Below, one piece after another: positions 38,634-48,623 of a stretch of DNA of 64,000 nt. The DNA lies in NCBI GenBank assembly GCA_002418055.1, contig DIDI01000037.1, forward strand, positions 62,001 to 126,000. The letters are read 5' to 3'. The translations under genes were made by a program, and so were the position numbers. Within the stretch, counting starts at the first letter, position 1. The number at the start of each line of letters is the position of its first letter. Below the pieces are notes generated by a model, which saw only the letters and a program-made list of their open reading frames with translations, had not been told where the DNA came from and did no database searches. Source of the DNA: Lactobacillus sp. UBA5804. Its GTDB lineage: Bacteria; Bacillota; Bacilli; Lactobacillales; Lactobacillaceae.

Positions 38634-40870
38634 TAATTAGCCGTCCGTTTCGTTTCATAGACGTCTGGTAAATCACGCAGTTTCGCTAACACATCATCCA
38701 ATTGCGCAACATTGCTGACGGTTAAGGTCACATAAATGTGAGCGATGTTATCATCATTCACCTTACCGGAAATATTGGTGATGTTTTTAGTTAATGAATT
38801 TAACTTATTAATCACGTCACTTAATAAATTCGACCGGTTATAGCCAAACACCTCAATGTTGGCATTAAAACTCTGATGACTGCTTTCGTCCAAATTCTCC
38901 CAAGCAACTTCGATTAAGCGCCCTGGTTCATTAGCAGCTTGCACCATATTATGACAATCTTGCCGGTGAATCGTCACGCCGCGCCCTTTGGTGACATAAC
39001 CCACAATCGGATCGCCCGGTACGGGATTGCAACACTTGGCGAGATGCTGCATTAAGTCGGAAACACCTTGAATGGTCACCCCATTTAGGTGAGGAACTTT
39101 CAGTACTGAACGATTCGCACTGTTATCGTCTTTTTTACTAGAAGTCTGGCCGGCACTAAGAATCTTTTCTTCGTACTCTTTTTGCTTTTTTTCTTCCTCT
39201 TCCTTACGTTGATCAGCCGTTAAACGGTTCACCACACCGATGGCAGACACATCTCCAAAGCCAACTGAGGCAAACATCTCATCTTTATTATGAAAATTAA
39301 AATGTTCAATAATGTCTTCAAGGTGGTCTTTATCCAAAAAGTCGTTCGCATTGAAATCCTGATCACGCAAAATTTGACTAATCTCTTGTTGTCCACGCTC
39401 AATAGCTTGATTACGATCCAGCCCTTTGAAATAACGCTTAATCTTATTACGAGCACGCGCGGTCTTCACCATATCAATCCAGTCGCGGCTCGGCTGAGCA
39501 TTGCTCTGAGTGCTAATGCTGACCACATCACCATTTTTTAATTTGTAATCAAGTGGCACTAATTTATCATTAACATTAGCACCAACGGCATGGCTACCCA
39601 CCTGTGTATGAATCGCAAAGGCAAAATCAAGGGTCACACTACCTTTGGGTAGCTCATACACCTCACCTTTAGGCGTAAAGACATAGACCCGATCGGAGAA
39701 GATTTCATTCTTCACACTCTTCATAAACTCATCGGCATCTTTAGTCTCATCCTTAAGCTCCAGGATTTCGCGTACCATATCAAGCCGATCACCCGAACTG
39801 TTTTTGGGCACGCTATTAAATTCACCACGCTTATAGGCCCAATGAGCTGCGACCCCATATTCAGCCACTTGGTGCATTTGTTCAGTTCGAATTTGAATTT
39901 CTAGGGGACGTCCACCAGGCCCGATAATTGTCGTATGGAGCGATTGGTAACCATTAGCCTTTGGTACCGCAATATAATCTTTAAAGCGGCCAGGCATTGG
40001 TTTCCACTTCGTATGAACTGCACCCAAGACGGCATAACAATCTTTCACTGAGTGCACAATCACCCGAACTGCCAATAAGTCATAAATCTCATCGAAGTCC
40101 TTATGCTTATTGACCATTTTCTTGTAAATGGAATAAATGTGCTTCGGGCGACCATAGACTTCATATTTAATGCTTAAAGCGTCTAGCGTCTTCTTTAAAA
40201 AAGTAATCGTTTCTGAGATATATTGCTCACGTTCGCTACGCTTGACATCCATCAAATTAACAATTCGATAATAAGCTTCCGGATTTAAATAATGGAAACT
40301 CATATCTTCTAGTTCCCATTTGACGGTCCCAATACCTAGTCGATCTGCGAGCGGCGCATAAATATCAATGGTTTCTGATGAAATACGCCGCTGTTTGTCA
40401 GGACGCAAATGCTGCAAGGTGTGCATGTTATGCAATCTGTCAGCCAGCTTCACCATAATGACCCGGAGATCTTTAGCCATAGCGATCAACATTTTACGGT
40501 GATTTTCAGCTAAAAATTCTTGATGAGACTTATATTGATATTTATTAAGTTTTGTCACCCCATCGACAATGAAGGCAACATCAGCCCCGAAGTTCGTTTT
40601 AATATCATCGTTAGTCACCGGAGTATCTTCGACTGTATCATGCAAAAAGCCAGCTGCGACCGTATCTGGATCTAGACCAAGGGTTGCCACCGTTCCGGCC
40701 ACCTGAGTCGGATGCACAATGTAAGGCTGCCCAGAAGCACGCTTTTGACCAGCATGGGCTTTAGCGGCATATTGATAAGCTTTTTCAACAAAAGCAACTT
40801 GATCAGCCGTCATATACTTTTGACATGCTGCAATCACCTGATCATGCGTCATTTCAACATATTTTGACAT
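38633..40870 (-). CDS. relA: bifunctional (p)ppGpp synthetase/hydrolase
   Basis: Stringent-response enzyme. The N-terminal HD hydrolase domain includes [19 protein letters not shown] and [11 protein letters not shown] (about 50-160). The synthetase domain (about 240-350) has [15 protein letters not shown] and [11 protein letters not shown] (about 400-460), zinc-finger/helical and ACT (about 665-740) domains follow. Both catalytic domains look intact. A longer frame opens with a TTG at 40888, but AAAGGAGG at 40885-40878 supports the ATG at 40870 (745 residues). Confidence 0.96.
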   Translation of the reverse strand: MSKYVEMTHDQVIAACQKYMTADQVAFVEKAYQYAAKAHAGQKRASGQPYIVHPTQVAGTVATLGLDPDTVAAGFLHDTVEDTPVTNDDIKTNFGADVAFIVDGVTKLNKYQYKSHQEFLAENHRKMLIAMAKDLRVIMVKLADRLHNMHTLQHLRPDKQRRISSETIDIYAPLADRLGIGTVKWELEDMSFHYLNPEAYYRIVNLMDVKRSEREQYISETITFLKKTLDALSIKYEVYGRPKHIYSIYKKMVNKHKDFDEIYDLLAVRVIVHSVKDCYAVLGAVHTKWKPMPGRFKDYIAVPKANGYQSLHTTIIGPGGRPLEIQIRTEQMHQVAEYGVAAHWAYKRGEFNSVPKNSSGDRLDMVREILELKDETKDADEFMKSVKNEIFSDRVYVFTPKGEVYELPKGSVTLDFAFAIHTQVGSHAVGANVNDKLVPLDYKLKNGDVVSISTQSNAQPSRDWIDMVKTARARNKIKRYFKGLDRNQAIERGQQEISQILRDQDFNANDFLDKDHLEDIIEHFNFHNKDEMFASVGFGDVSAIGVVNRLTADQRKEEEEKKQKEYEEKILSAGQTSSKKDDNSANRSVLKVPHLNGVTIQGVSDLMQHLAKCCNPVPGDPIVGYVTKGRGVTIHRQDCHNMVQAANEPGRLIEVAWENLDESSHQSFNANIEVFGYNRSNLLSDVINKLNSLTKNITNISGKVNDDNIAHIYVTLTVSNVAQLDDVLAKLRDLPDVYETKRTAN

Positions 40871-40923
40871 CCGCTTGCCTCCTTTCAACTTGATCAGCTT
40901 TTTATTATTTTATTTTAACACTT

Positions 40924-41868
40924 TCACTTAGCTTTGCGAGTGATAATCAGACCTACCCAGCGTTTAGCCCGCAGGGTTAAATCAACCTGAAAGCCGTTAT
41001 CTGTCAAGCTTGCCATCACTTTAGGGAGCTGTAAGTAATCAATCCCCGAGAAAATAACTCGGCCACCAGGCGCTAAATGTGATTGTAATTGCGAAATCAG
41101 CTGCAGTAAAATCTCGGCCAGAATATTAGCGACGATAATATCAAACTGACCACTGACATCAGCGAGCAAACTGGTATGTTGTAATTTTACATTAGTTAAC
41201 CCATTCAATTGTAGATTAGTCGTAGCCGCATCCATCGCTTCACTTGAGATGTCTGTGCCGAGCACTTCGGCTGCTCCCAATTTGGCAGCAGCAATCGCCA
41301 AAATACCAGACCCAGTGCCCACATCAACGACCCGACAAGGCCGCACGAGACTTTGCTCTAATCCCATCATTGAAAGTTGCGTCGTTTCATGGTTGCCGGT
41401 TCCAAAAGCCAGACCCGGATCCATCTGCAACAGTTGTTGATCCGCAAAGGCTGGTTGATAGTCTTCCCACTCTGGAACAATGGCGAGATGCCGAGAAAAC
41501 GCAATCGGATGGTAATACTGCTGCCAAACGGTATTCCAATCCTCATCTTGAACATACTGGCTAACCAAAGTGCCGCTGCCAGTGGCCAGACCATAGCCAG
41601 CTAATTCTACCAATTTTTGCTTTAAAGCCACTGCCAACTGGTCATAATCCGCCTCTTGGTCAAAATAAATAACCAAGCGCACGTCAGCTGGAATGTCAGT
41701 CAGCTGCTGCCAATCCACGACCGTTGAATCTTGTCTGTGACTAGCTTCTTCAAAGTCTCTGCGTCTAATAGCTTCAACACCCAAAGCACCCAGTTGGTCC
41801 TGACTATAGACGGTCAAGGCATCTTCGGACTCTTGACTGGTTTCAAGTGTAACTTTTAATAATTTCAA
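40924..41868 (-). CDS. prmA: ribosomal protein L11 methyltransferase
   Basis: SAM-dependent trimethylase of ribosomal protein L11, 314 residues. MDPGLAFGTGNHETTQL (about 149-165) and the SAM motif VVDVGTGSGILAIAAAKLGA (about 181-200) are diagnostic, followed by IVANILAEILLQL near 247-259. It lies upstream of relA-dtd on the same strand, a common lactobacillus order. Confidence 0.95.
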   Translation of the reverse strand: MKLLKVTLETSQESEDALTVYSQDQLGALGVEAIRRRDFEEASHRQDSTVVDWQQLTDIPADVRLVIYFDQEADYDQLAVALKQKLVELAGYGLATGSGTLVSQYVQDEDWNTVWQQYYHPIAFSRHLAIVPEWEDYQPAFADQQLLQMDPGLAFGTGNHETTQLSMMGLEQSLVRPCRVVDVGTGSGILAIAAAKLGAAEVLGTDISSEAMDAATTNLQLNGLTNVKLQHTSLLADVSGQFDIIVANILAEILLQLISQLQSHLAPGGRVIFSGIDYLQLPKVMASLTDNGFQVDLTLRAKRWVGLIITRKAK

Positions 41869-41923
41869 TCATAATCTCCTTTTGTAAATCAGTGGGTAAT
41901 GCTATCATGGATGCGGTGATAAT

Positions 41924-42427
41924 ATGTCAAAGAAGAAGAAAGCGCAACAACTCGCTAAAACATTAGTTGAAAAAATCTTAGATCAACATAAAATTAGCTA
42001 CCGACAAGCTGAATTTCCAACCCACGAAGCACATGGTGTCGCTCAAATGGACACTTCTATTTTAGCCGACCAAGCTCACTTGGTCTACAAAACCCTCGTG
42101 TGCGATGGAAATAAAACGGGCCCAGTGGTCGGCGTGGTGCCCATTACGGCCCACTTATCGATGAAAAAATTAGCTAAAATGTCTGACAATAAAAAATGTG
42201 AGCTCTTACCACTTAAACAGCTAGCTGCAACTACTGGCTATGTTCACGGTGCGAATACTCCAATTGGAATTTATCATAGTCATAAATTACCAATTTATCT
42301 GGATAGCAGTATGGAAACTGAACCTGAAGTTGCTGTCTCTAGTGGCGTGGTTGGCCGTAGCATTTATTTAGCACCTGACGACTTAAAGACCATTTGTCAT
42401 GGTAAATTCGGTGATTTATTAGAATAA
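41924..42427 (+). CDS. ybaK: YbaK-type aminoacyl-tRNA deacylase
   Basis: Trans-editing enzyme of 167 residues that removes cysteine (or a similar residue) from mischarged tRNA-Pro. The catalytic lysine is expected in LVYKTLVCDG (about 45-54), and GYVHGANTPIGIYH (near 104-117) matches the YbaK/EbsC signature. It is divergent from prmA and ends at a strong terminator. Confidence 0.9.
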   Translation: MSKKKKAQQLAKTLVEKILDQHKISYRQAEFPTHEAHGVAQMDTSILADQAHLVYKTLVCDGNKTGPVVGVVPITAHLSMKKLAKMSDNKKCELLPLKQLAATTGYVHGANTPIGIYHSHKLPIYLDSSMETEPEVAVSSGVVGRSIYLAPDDLKTICHGKFGDLLE

Positions 42428-42438
42428 TTGATGTAAGT

Positions 42439-42468
42439 AAAAAACAGTAGCCAGTGCTACTGTTTTTT
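42439..42468. terminator. terminator between ybaK and thrE
   Basis: 13-bp stem AAAAAACAGTAGC/GCTACTGTTTTTT with a four-base loop, between convergent genes. Confidence 0.92.
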
Positions 42469-42483
42469 ATTTTAAGCTCATTG

Positions 42484-43842
42484 TTAATCGACTTTACGCC
42501 ATTTTTTATCTGTAACCATTCTGGCTGCTAATAACCCTAACGGTAAAGCCGTTACAATCAATAATGTCTGTGTCAGCCATAACGCGCCAACGGTTAGATT
42601 AGTCATCCCTAAGTTGAAGACGGCACGGTACATATACAATCCTGGTACCATAATAACGATTGCCGGTACGGTTAACGCAATCCGGGGATACCCCACCCGA
42701 TCGCGTACGAAACTTGCAAGCAGTCCAGCAATTAACGCGCCAATAAAAGCTGCTAAGCCTCCTGGCAATAACATCAGCCCAACTAAACTTAAACGGACCG
42801 TATTCGCAATTGCACCAATCACCGCTGCCGTCGCCGCCATTTTGACACTGGAATTAAACATTAGTGAGAAGCCAAAGACCCCGCAGAAACTTGCCAATAA
42901 GCGGAAAAGCGTCAACAGCGGAAAGCTCAGATTGACCTTTGGAATTGCACCTGGACTTAAATGCAACATCATGGCGACTGCCCACCCGGTCATGGTCGCA
43001 ACTACAATGACCAGAATGGCATATGCCAGTCGTTCCAGGCCGGAACGCATATCTAGTTTAGCCATATCCAGACCGGCCGTAATAAACGGAAAACCGGGAA
43101 TTACGAAGAGCATCGCACCAATATAGCCGTATAGATGGCTCGGACGCACCCCAATCAGTTGATGGACCAAGACAAACACCAAATCATAGACTAAGCAGGC
43201 TACCGCAACCGCGATGGCAATCTTCGCCACTAAGGTAATTTTATGCTGGCTCAGTTGTGCCCGGACAAAATTACCGACCCCAGCACCAAAGAAAGCACAA
43301 AAAACTTCAGGAATTCCCCCGCCCAGCAGGAAAATAAAGCCTGCGCAGGCTAGACCAGCTGCTAAACCAGCAATTTTCGGAGAATAGATTGATTTCATCT
43401 GATCGATTTCATCTAATCGGCGGTGAATTTGGCCTAAAGTCCAGTGCCCATGCCCTTTTTTAAACTGCCGGATAAATTCTTCCAGCGCATTTAGTTTAGT
43501 CATATTGACCCCTGTCGTCGGTAGCGATAAGGCTTGTGAATAAGAAGCATTTTTAACATCGAAACAGGTGTATTCAATTGAAACCAGCCCAATATCGGCT
43601 GAACACGTAATCCCTAAGGTTCTAGCAACGCTGTCCATCGAATCGCGCACCCGCCAGGCCCCAGTCCCACAACTCAGTAGCATCAATCCAATCCGACCAA
43701 CTAGTGATCCCTTCTCAACTAGGGTAACTTCCTTAGCTAGCGTATTCGCATCACTCTTAAAAAATTCCTTCCAATGGATGCGCATGTGATGCCGGTGTGA
43801 TAACCGAGCACCTTGATACTCATTTTTTTGCTGTTCAGCCAT
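42484..43842 (-). CDS. threonine/serine exporter family protein (ThrE)
   Basis: Inner-membrane exporter of 452 residues in the single-polypeptide ThrE form. An N-terminal soluble/DUF1212 portion (about 1-160) with CGTGAWRVRDSMDSVARTLG is followed by about ten hydrophobic helices (160-445), the last part matching the DUF3815 domain that is a separate protein in Bacillus. The substrate is assigned by family only. A 28-bp palindrome overlaps its ribosome-site region. Confidence 0.85.
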   Translation of the reverse strand: MAEQQKNEYQGARLSHRHHMRIHWKEFFKSDANTLAKEVTLVEKGSLVGRIGLMLLSCGTGAWRVRDSMDSVARTLGITCSADIGLVSIEYTCFDVKNASYSQALSLPTTGVNMTKLNALEEFIRQFKKGHGHWTLGQIHRRLDEIDQMKSIYSPKIAGLAAGLACAGFIFLLGGGIPEVFCAFFGAGVGNFVRAQLSQHKITLVAKIAIAVAVACLVYDLVFVLVHQLIGVRPSHLYGYIGAMLFVIPGFPFITAGLDMAKLDMRSGLERLAYAILVIVVATMTGWAVAMMLHLSPGAIPKVNLSFPLLTLFRLLASFCGVFGFSLMFNSSVKMAATAAVIGAIANTVRLSLVGLMLLPGGLAAFIGALIAGLLASFVRDRVGYPRIALTVPAIVIMVPGLYMYRAVFNLGMTNLTVGALWLTQTLLIVTALPLGLLAARMVTDKKWRKVD

Positions 43843-43857
43843 CCGTAATAGTTCCTC

Positions 43858-43885
43858 CTACAATTAAATAACTATTTAATTGTAG
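43858..43885. promoter_or_regulatory. 28-bp dyad immediately upstream of thrE
   Basis: CTACAATTAAATA (43858-43870) and TATTTAATTGTAG (43873-43885) are perfect inverted arms with a two-base centre. On the minus strand the outer arm contains a TACAAT -10-like element, and the near end runs into the AGGAGGAAC ribosome site. This placement suits a repressor operator; the regulator is unknown. Confidence 0.6.
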
Positions 43886-43929
43886 CACAACCGCTTTTAC
43901 GCAACCGTTACCAAATTCAAAGCAAGTTA

Positions 43930-43972
43930 TAAAAAACAGGCACTTCCACTTTCGAAAGTCCCTGTTTTTTAT
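43930..43972 (-). terminator. terminator of the metQ-metN-metI transcript
   Basis: AAAAAACAGG.ACTT pairs with AAGT.CCTGTTTTTT, just downstream of metI on the minus strand. Confidence 0.85.
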
Positions 43973-43995
43973 TTTAATCGTGGTTCGGTAACTTG

Positions 43996-44697
43996 CTAAC
44001 GATGTTGGTGATTTAAACCATTGGCAAAATGATCACCAATAACTTGTACAATTAAAATCAGAATAATCACTAGCAAGGTCGCAACTACCGTCACATCCGT
44101 GTTATAGCGATTATAACCATAGGAAATGGCAGTATTACCTAACCCACCAGCACCAATGGCACCAGCCATTGCGGTTAAACCAATCAAAGAAATAATGGTG
44201 ACGGTTGAAATTCGAACGAGCTCGGCACGCGCCTCACGTAAATAAACGCTAAAAATTATGTCCCAAGTCGTGGCGCCTAGACTTTGGGCTGCTTCAATCT
44301 TGCCTTTGTCGACTGACTCTAGTGCAACCTCGACCTGGCGCGCATAGAACGGAAAAATGCCTAAAGTTAGTGGCACTAAGATAGCATTCAAGCCGATTTG
44401 AGTGTGCAAGATTAACATCGTCAAGGGTGAAATAAATGCCAGTAAGATAATAAATGGAATGGCTCGCAAAACTGAGACGACTTTATCAATCAAATTGAAC
44501 CAATAGCGATTTTGGTTAATGCCACCAGGCTTCGTGACCACGAGTAAAACACCAAAGATAATCCCCAGAATACCGCCAAATAAGGCTGACCAAAAAGTCA
44601 TGTATAAGGTCTGGACGAGGCTCGTCCCCCAACCGGTATCTCCAGTCCAACCAAGCTGTATCACATTAGGCAAATAATGATTTAGAAAACTAAGCAT
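43996..44697 (-). CDS. metI: methionine ABC transporter permease
   Basis: Membrane component of the MetNIQ importer, 233 residues from the preferred start, with five hydrophobic helices. The EAA loop near residues 132-151 ([18 protein letters not shown]) contacts MetN. A longer frame from TTG at 44721 exists, but GTGAGG precedes the ATG at 44697 ([10 protein letters not shown]), which overlaps the metN stop by eight bases. It is last in the metQ-metN-metI operon. Confidence 0.94.
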   Translation of the reverse strand: MLSFLNHYLPNVIQLGWTGDTGWGTSLVQTLYMTFWSALFGGILGIIFGVLLVVTKPGGINQNRYWFNLIDKVVSVLRAIPFIILLAFISPLTMLILHTQIGLNAILVPLTLGIFPFYARQVEVALESVDKGKIEAAQSLGATTWDIIFSVYLREARAELVRISTVTIISLIGLTAMAGAIGAGGLGNTAISYGYNRYNTDVTVVATLLVIILILIVQVIGDHFANGLNHQHR

Positions 44698-45748
44698 GAT
44701 TAACCTCACTTTCAGGAACAAGCGTTGCAGTGACTCGATGGGCGGCTAGAAAAGCTAATGCCGCCTTTTGCTTAGCCGCATCACCTTTAAGTAGCACCAT
44801 TAATGTCCCCACCGGTTGATCGCCCAATAATTCCACATTGCCATACAGCATTGAAGCCACCACACCAACTTCGCGGTAAAGATCAATAATGATGGAATGA
44901 GTCACATTACTCATGTTATAAACCAGTTGGTAAATCGCTTCATCTGGTGCTAGTTTAGCCAAATGAAGCTGATTTAATACCTTCATAGCAGCTAATGAAC
45001 CACCCACAAATTGTTTCGTTAGTGATTGTTTCGGATGCAGATAAACGTCCGTTAACCGACCATGCTCAATTAACCGTCCATTTTTCATAACCGCAATCTT
45101 GGTCGCAATTGCCTTCACCGCTGCCATTTCATGGGTAATGAGAATAATTGTGAGCCCCAATTCACGGTTCAATTTTTGCAATAATTGCAAGATTTGTTGT
45201 GTTGTTTGAGGATCAAGCGCACTCGTGGCTTCATCGGAAATTAAGATATTCGGGTCATTAGCGAGTGCTCTCGCAATCGCCACTCGTTGCTGCTGCCCAC
45301 CAGATAATTGGGCGGGATAAAAGTCAGCCTTATCCGCTAACTCCACTAGACTTAACAATTTGCGACTTTTGGCTTCAATCTCGTCTTCAGACAGCTTGGA
45401 GTGTTTCAACGCAAATGCAACATTTTCTAAGACAGAAGTCTCATTTAGTAGGTTAAAGCCTTGAAAAATCATACCAATCTTGCGCCGAGCTAGTTGCAAA
45501 GCACCGTGACTAATCACTTGCTCACCATCTTTAATCAGCTGTTGACCATTAACTTTGACACTACCAGCAGTAGGACGTTGCAGTAAATTAACCGTCCGCA
45601 CCAGCGTCGATTTACCGGCACCGGAATAACCAACAATGCCGTAAACATCCCCTGATTCAACTTTGAGCGAAACATCATGCACCGCTTGCACAGTTTCTCC
45701 CTTTTGATTGAAATCAACGCTCACATTTGCGAGTTCAACTAGGCTCAT
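44690..45748 (-). CDS. metN: methionine ABC transporter ATP-binding protein
   Basis: ATPase of the methionine importer, 352 residues. Walker A is GYSGAGKST (about 39-47), the signature LSGGQQQR is near 145-152, and Walker B ILISDEAT follows. The C-terminal extension (about 265-350) is the ACT-like NIL domain that senses intracellular methionine for transinhibition. It is translated between metQ (39 bp upstream) and metI (overlapping). Confidence 0.95.
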   Translation of the reverse strand: MSLVELANVSVDFNQKGETVQAVHDVSLKVESGDVYGIVGYSGAGKSTLVRTVNLLQRPTAGSVKVNGQQLIKDGEQVISHGALQLARRKIGMIFQGFNLLNETSVLENVAFALKHSKLSEDEIEAKSRKLLSLVELADKADFYPAQLSGGQQQRVAIARALANDPNILISDEATSALDPQTTQQILQLLQKLNRELGLTIILITHEMAAVKAIATKIAVMKNGRLIEHGRLTDVYLHPKQSLTKQFVGGSLAAMKVLNQLHLAKLAPDEAIYQLVYNMSNVTHSIIIDLYREVGVVASMLYGNVELLGDQPVGTLMVLLKGDAAKQKAALAFLAAHRVTATLVPESEVNHA

Positions 45749-45787
45749 ACCTGCTTCCTTTCATCTAGCTTAGGTCTTTCGCTATGG

Positions 45788-46645
45788 TTATTTTAAATTA
45801 ACATCCCAAGCTGATAGTTGTTTCTTGCCGTAAAACTTCTGATAAAGTCGCTTAGTTTGCGGCGTTTGGTAAGCCTTAACAACATCTTTATACAGCGTCT
45901 TATGTTGATCTTGGTGACGTGCCACAATGATGTTAATCCATTGTGCTGAATCTTTATTAATCGGTTCGACGTAGATTGTCTGTTTATCACCTAAACCAAC
46001 TGGCCCAATGTAGTCGTTATTGACCACTGCGGCATCAACTGAGGTAATCAGTCGACCAGTCTGTTCAGCTGAAACTTCCTTCAGCTTCAAGTTCTTCTTA
46101 TTAGTCGTAATATCCGCAATAGAAACAATCGTCTTACCCGGTTTCAAGCCAATTAAACCAGCGTTCTTGAGCACAAACAAAGCACGTGATTCGTTTGAGG
46201 CGTCATTGGGAATTGCAATCGTGGCACCTTTTGGTAAGGCGGATAAACTATGATATTTCTTGGAATAAAGCCGAATTGGCGCAATGTAAGTTTTGCCAAT
46301 TGCGATTAAATTACCATGGTTAGCCTGATTCCAAGCCTTTAAAAAAGCATAATGCTGAAAAGCATTCAAATCAATATCACCTGAATTGAGCGCCTTGTTA
46401 GGTTGATTATAGTCTGTAAAGTTCTTGGTCTTTAACGTGATACCGTAACGTTTCTTAGCTGTTTTAGCAACACTTTGCCAAATGGTCTGTTCTTGTTTGG
46501 TCTCACCCACAACACCAATGGTGACCGTTTTACGAGGTGCCTGCTTTTTAGGACCAAAGCTAAACCAACCAATGGCAGCCACAGCAACCACCACGATACC
46601 AATTGTTCCCCACTTTTTAAGTGACCGATTTTTACGATTTGCCAT
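45788..46645 (-). CDS. metQ: methionine-binding protein MetQ (NlpA family), apparently membrane-anchored without lipobox
   Basis: Extracytoplasmic substrate-binding protein of the MetNIQ importer, 285 residues from the ATG at 46645 (AGGAGG upstream; a TTG six bases earlier is disfavoured). The mature part carries the NlpA pattern, including TIGVVGETKQE, FQHYAFLKAWNQ and AIPNDASNESRALFVL. The N-terminal hydrophobic segment (about 12-29, GTIGIVVVAVAAIGWFSFG) has no cysteine, so normal lipidation is not possible. An uncleaved anchor is inferred. It is the first gene after a methionine T-box. Confidence 0.93.
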   Translation of the reverse strand: MANRKNRSLKKWGTIGIVVVAVAAIGWFSFGPKKQAPRKTVTIGVVGETKQEQTIWQSVAKTAKKRYGITLKTKNFTDYNQPNKALNSGDIDLNAFQHYAFLKAWNQANHGNLIAIGKTYIAPIRLYSKKYHSLSALPKGATIAIPNDASNESRALFVLKNAGLIGLKPGKTIVSIADITTNKKNLKLKEVSAEQTGRLITSVDAAVVNNDYIGPVGLGDKQTIYVEPINKDSAQWINIIVARHQDQHKTLYKDVVKAYQTPQTKRLYQKFYGKKQLSAWDVNLK

Positions 46646-46659
46646 ATTCAATTCCTCCT

Positions 46660-46940
46660 AGAATATACAAAAAGCACCCGTCCTATTAAAGGACGAGTGC
46701 TCGCTTTACCACCTTTTATTCATCCACTGCTCACACAATGAATCTCAATAACTTCCAATTGAAAGTATGCAAGGATAACGGATGCAACTCCGCTAGCCGC
46801 TAACAAATCACGGCTAGCCATCATTCAAAGACCATATTCACCAAGGCTTGCTCGTTGTCTCTCACCGACCCAACAACTCTCTTTAAGAGTGCCACTTGAT
46901 TACTCATCTTCTCAAGATGTTTCATATGATTATGCTATTA
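46660..46940 (-). promoter_or_regulatory. methionine T-box leader of metQNI
   Basis: On the minus strand the T-box-like AAAGGTGGTAAAGCG is followed by terminator stem AGCACTCGTCC/GGACGGGTGCT and a T5 run at about 46700-46672. Upstream, in the specifier-loop context GAATATGGTC, an ATG triplet lies at 46835-46833. Methionine T-boxes before Met transporters are usual in Lactobacillales. A second long helix, GCTAGCCGTGA/TTAGCGGCTAGC-like, lies between them. Confidence 0.88.
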
Positions 46941-46964
46941 ATCTATCATTTAGCTTTAAGAGTG

Positions 46965-47471
46965 TCAACCCCTTTTCCGCATGAAAGTCTTAAAGGTATA
47001 GTCATAATGATTGCTGGCATCGGCCTGATGTGCTTCTGAATGCACTAATTCAAATTGGTCATATGACAGCTCTGGCATGATGGTATCGGCTTGAAAAACA
47101 CCGGAAACTTCAGTTTTTTCTAAACAATCAACTTGTCCTTTGAATTGTTCAAACACCGTAGCGCCGCCAATGACGCAAACCGTTTTGCCGCCGTAACTCG
47201 CAATCAGCTCCTCCAATTGTACCAAGGAATGCACCACTGTTAATTGCTGACTCGCCTCATCTCGGCCAAACGCCGGATCGCGGGTTAAGACAATATGTGG
47301 TCTACCCGGCAATAACCCCGGTAGCGAGGTAAAAGTGCGTCGTCCCATGACCATCGGATGACCCCAAGTGACCTGTTTAAAATGCCGTAAATCTGCTGGT
47401 AACTGCCAAGGAAGCTTACCTTGGTAACCAATCTGATGGGCATCATCCTCGGCCCAGACAAAAGTTAGCAT
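46965..47471 (-). CDS. dfrA: dihydrofolate reductase
   Basis: Reduces dihydrofolate to tetrahydrofolate with NADPH, restoring the cofactor used by ThyA. It has 168 residues. FVWAEDDAHQIGYQGKLPW (start to about 22), the substrate-binding acidic residue in LPADLRHFK (about 24-32), MVMGRRTF (about 41-48) and VIGGATVFEQF (near 98-108) match the family. It lies 18 bp after thyA in a thyA-dfrA operon. Confidence 0.95.
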   Translation of the reverse strand: MLTFVWAEDDAHQIGYQGKLPWQLPADLRHFKQVTWGHPMVMGRRTFTSLPGLLPGRPHIVLTRDPAFGRDEASQQLTVVHSLVQLEELIASYGGKTVCVIGGATVFEQFKGQVDCLEKTEVSGVFQADTIMPELSYDQFELVHSEAHQADASNHYDYTFKTFMRKRG

Positions 47472-47489
47472 ACTTCCTCCTATTATTAG

Positions 47490-48446
47490 TTAGACTGCAA
47501 CTGGTGCCTTGATTGGGGCATGATGTTGATAGCCAATCAGTTTAATGTCTGCTGCTTCAAAGTCAGCTAGAACGTGTTTGGCTGGATTTAACCAGAGCTG
47601 TGGTGCCTCAAAAGTTGACCGCGTTAACTGTTCTTGTACCTGTTCAAAGTGATTGCGATAAATATGGGCGTCACCTAACGTATGCACAAATTCGCCTACG
47701 CCTAATCCTGTTTCTCGGGCAACTAGGCTCAGCAATAAGGCATAACTGGCAATATTGAAAGGCACTCCTAAAAACATATCACCTGAGCGTTGATAGAGTT
47801 GCAAGCTGAGTTTGCCATCCACCACATAAAACTGAAATAAGACATGACATGGCGGCAACGCACTCGTTGGCACATCCTCTGGATTCCAGGCGGTGACAAT
47901 GAGCCGGCGTGAATCAGGGCTGGTCTTAATCTGTTCAATCACGTTATGAATTTGATCAATAAAGCCACCACTCCGCTTCTGCCAGTGCCGCCATTGAGCA
48001 CCGTAAACTTGTCCTAAATTACCATATTTGGCGGCAAAAGTGGCATCTGCCACAATGCGCTGCGTGAACTTGATTAACTCGTCATGATATTTGGCGGCAA
48101 AAGTGGCATCCTGCTGACTGCGCAGCCCAAAATCAGTCATGTCTGGTCCTTGATACTCGTCACTAGTCACCCAATTTTTAAAGGCCCATTCATCCCAAAT
48201 ATGGTTATGATGTTGCAGTAAAAAACGAATATTGGTATCACCGTGCAAAAACCATAAGAGCTCACTTTTAATCAGTCCAAACGGTACCTTTTTCGTCGTC
48301 AAAATCGGAAATCCTTGCGCCAAATCAAACCGCATTTGTGCGCCAAACAAGCTTCGGGTTCCCGTCCCCGTTCGATCAGACTTGTTATGTCCAGTCTGCA
48401 TAATGTTGGTTAGCAATGCTAAATACGGAGTCTCAACTACCGCCAT
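47490..48446 (-). CDS. thyA: thymidylate synthase (long L. casei-type form)
   Basis: Makes dTMP from dUMP using methylenetetrahydrofolate. Its 318 residues include the roughly 50-residue insertion typical of the L. casei enzyme. The catalytic cysteine is in [12 protein letters not shown] (near 198), the dUMP-phosphate arginine region reads [11 protein letters not shown], and the C-terminus is KAPVAV as in L. casei. Within the insertion the sequence DATFAAKY occurs twice, encoded by an exact 24-bp direct repeat. It is co-transcribed with dfrA. Confidence 0.96.
   Translation of the reverse strand: MAVVETPYLALLTNIMQTGHNKSDRTGTGTRSLFGAQMRFDLAQGFPILTTKKVPFGLIKSELLWFLHGDTNIRFLLQHHNHIWDEWAFKNWVTSDEYQGPDMTDFGLRSQQDATFAAKYHDELIKFTQRIVADATFAAKYGNLGQVYGAQWRHWQKRSGGFIDQIHNVIEQIKTSPDSRRLIVTAWNPEDVPTSALPPCHVLFQFYVVDGKLSLQLYQRSGDMFLGVPFNIASYALLLSLVARETGLGVGEFVHTLGDAHIYRNHFEQVQEQLTRSTFEAPQLWLNPAKHVLADFEAADIKLIGYQHHAPIKAPVAV
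48024..48110. repeat. 24-bp direct repeat inside thyA
   Basis: The 24 bases at 48024-48047 recur identically at 48087-48110, 63 bp (21 codons) apart and in frame, giving DATFAAKY twice in the ThyA insertion. Confidence 0.9.
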
Positions 48447-48557
48447 TTTCTACCTCCACTCTCTATTCACCTTCAATAAAATATTACTCTCAGTATACAG
48501 CGGTAAACTCCAATCGCCCAGTGCTAGTTAAGATAGCGCGCTGAGAAGCCGGCGTGA

Positions 48558-48596
48558 GCAAAACGCTTTCAGTATTCAATGCTATCATGTTAGAAT
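48558..48596 (+). promoter_or_regulatory. csbD promoter region with cre-like site
   Basis: GCAAAACGCTTTCA (48558-48571) matches 12 of 14 cre positions and overlaps the expected -35 region of a promoter with -10 TAGAAT (48591-48596). AAGGAGG precedes the csbD ATG. CcpA control is inferred. Confidence 0.5.
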
Positions 48597-48623
48597 AGTC
48601 GTATAGAAAAAGGAGGAACCAAT

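Noticed and set aside
42614..43126. 170-codon open frame on the plus strand inside thrE
   Set aside because: It lies wholly opposite a well-supported membrane protein gene, has no ribosome site and its translation resembles no protein; it follows from codon bias on the other strand.
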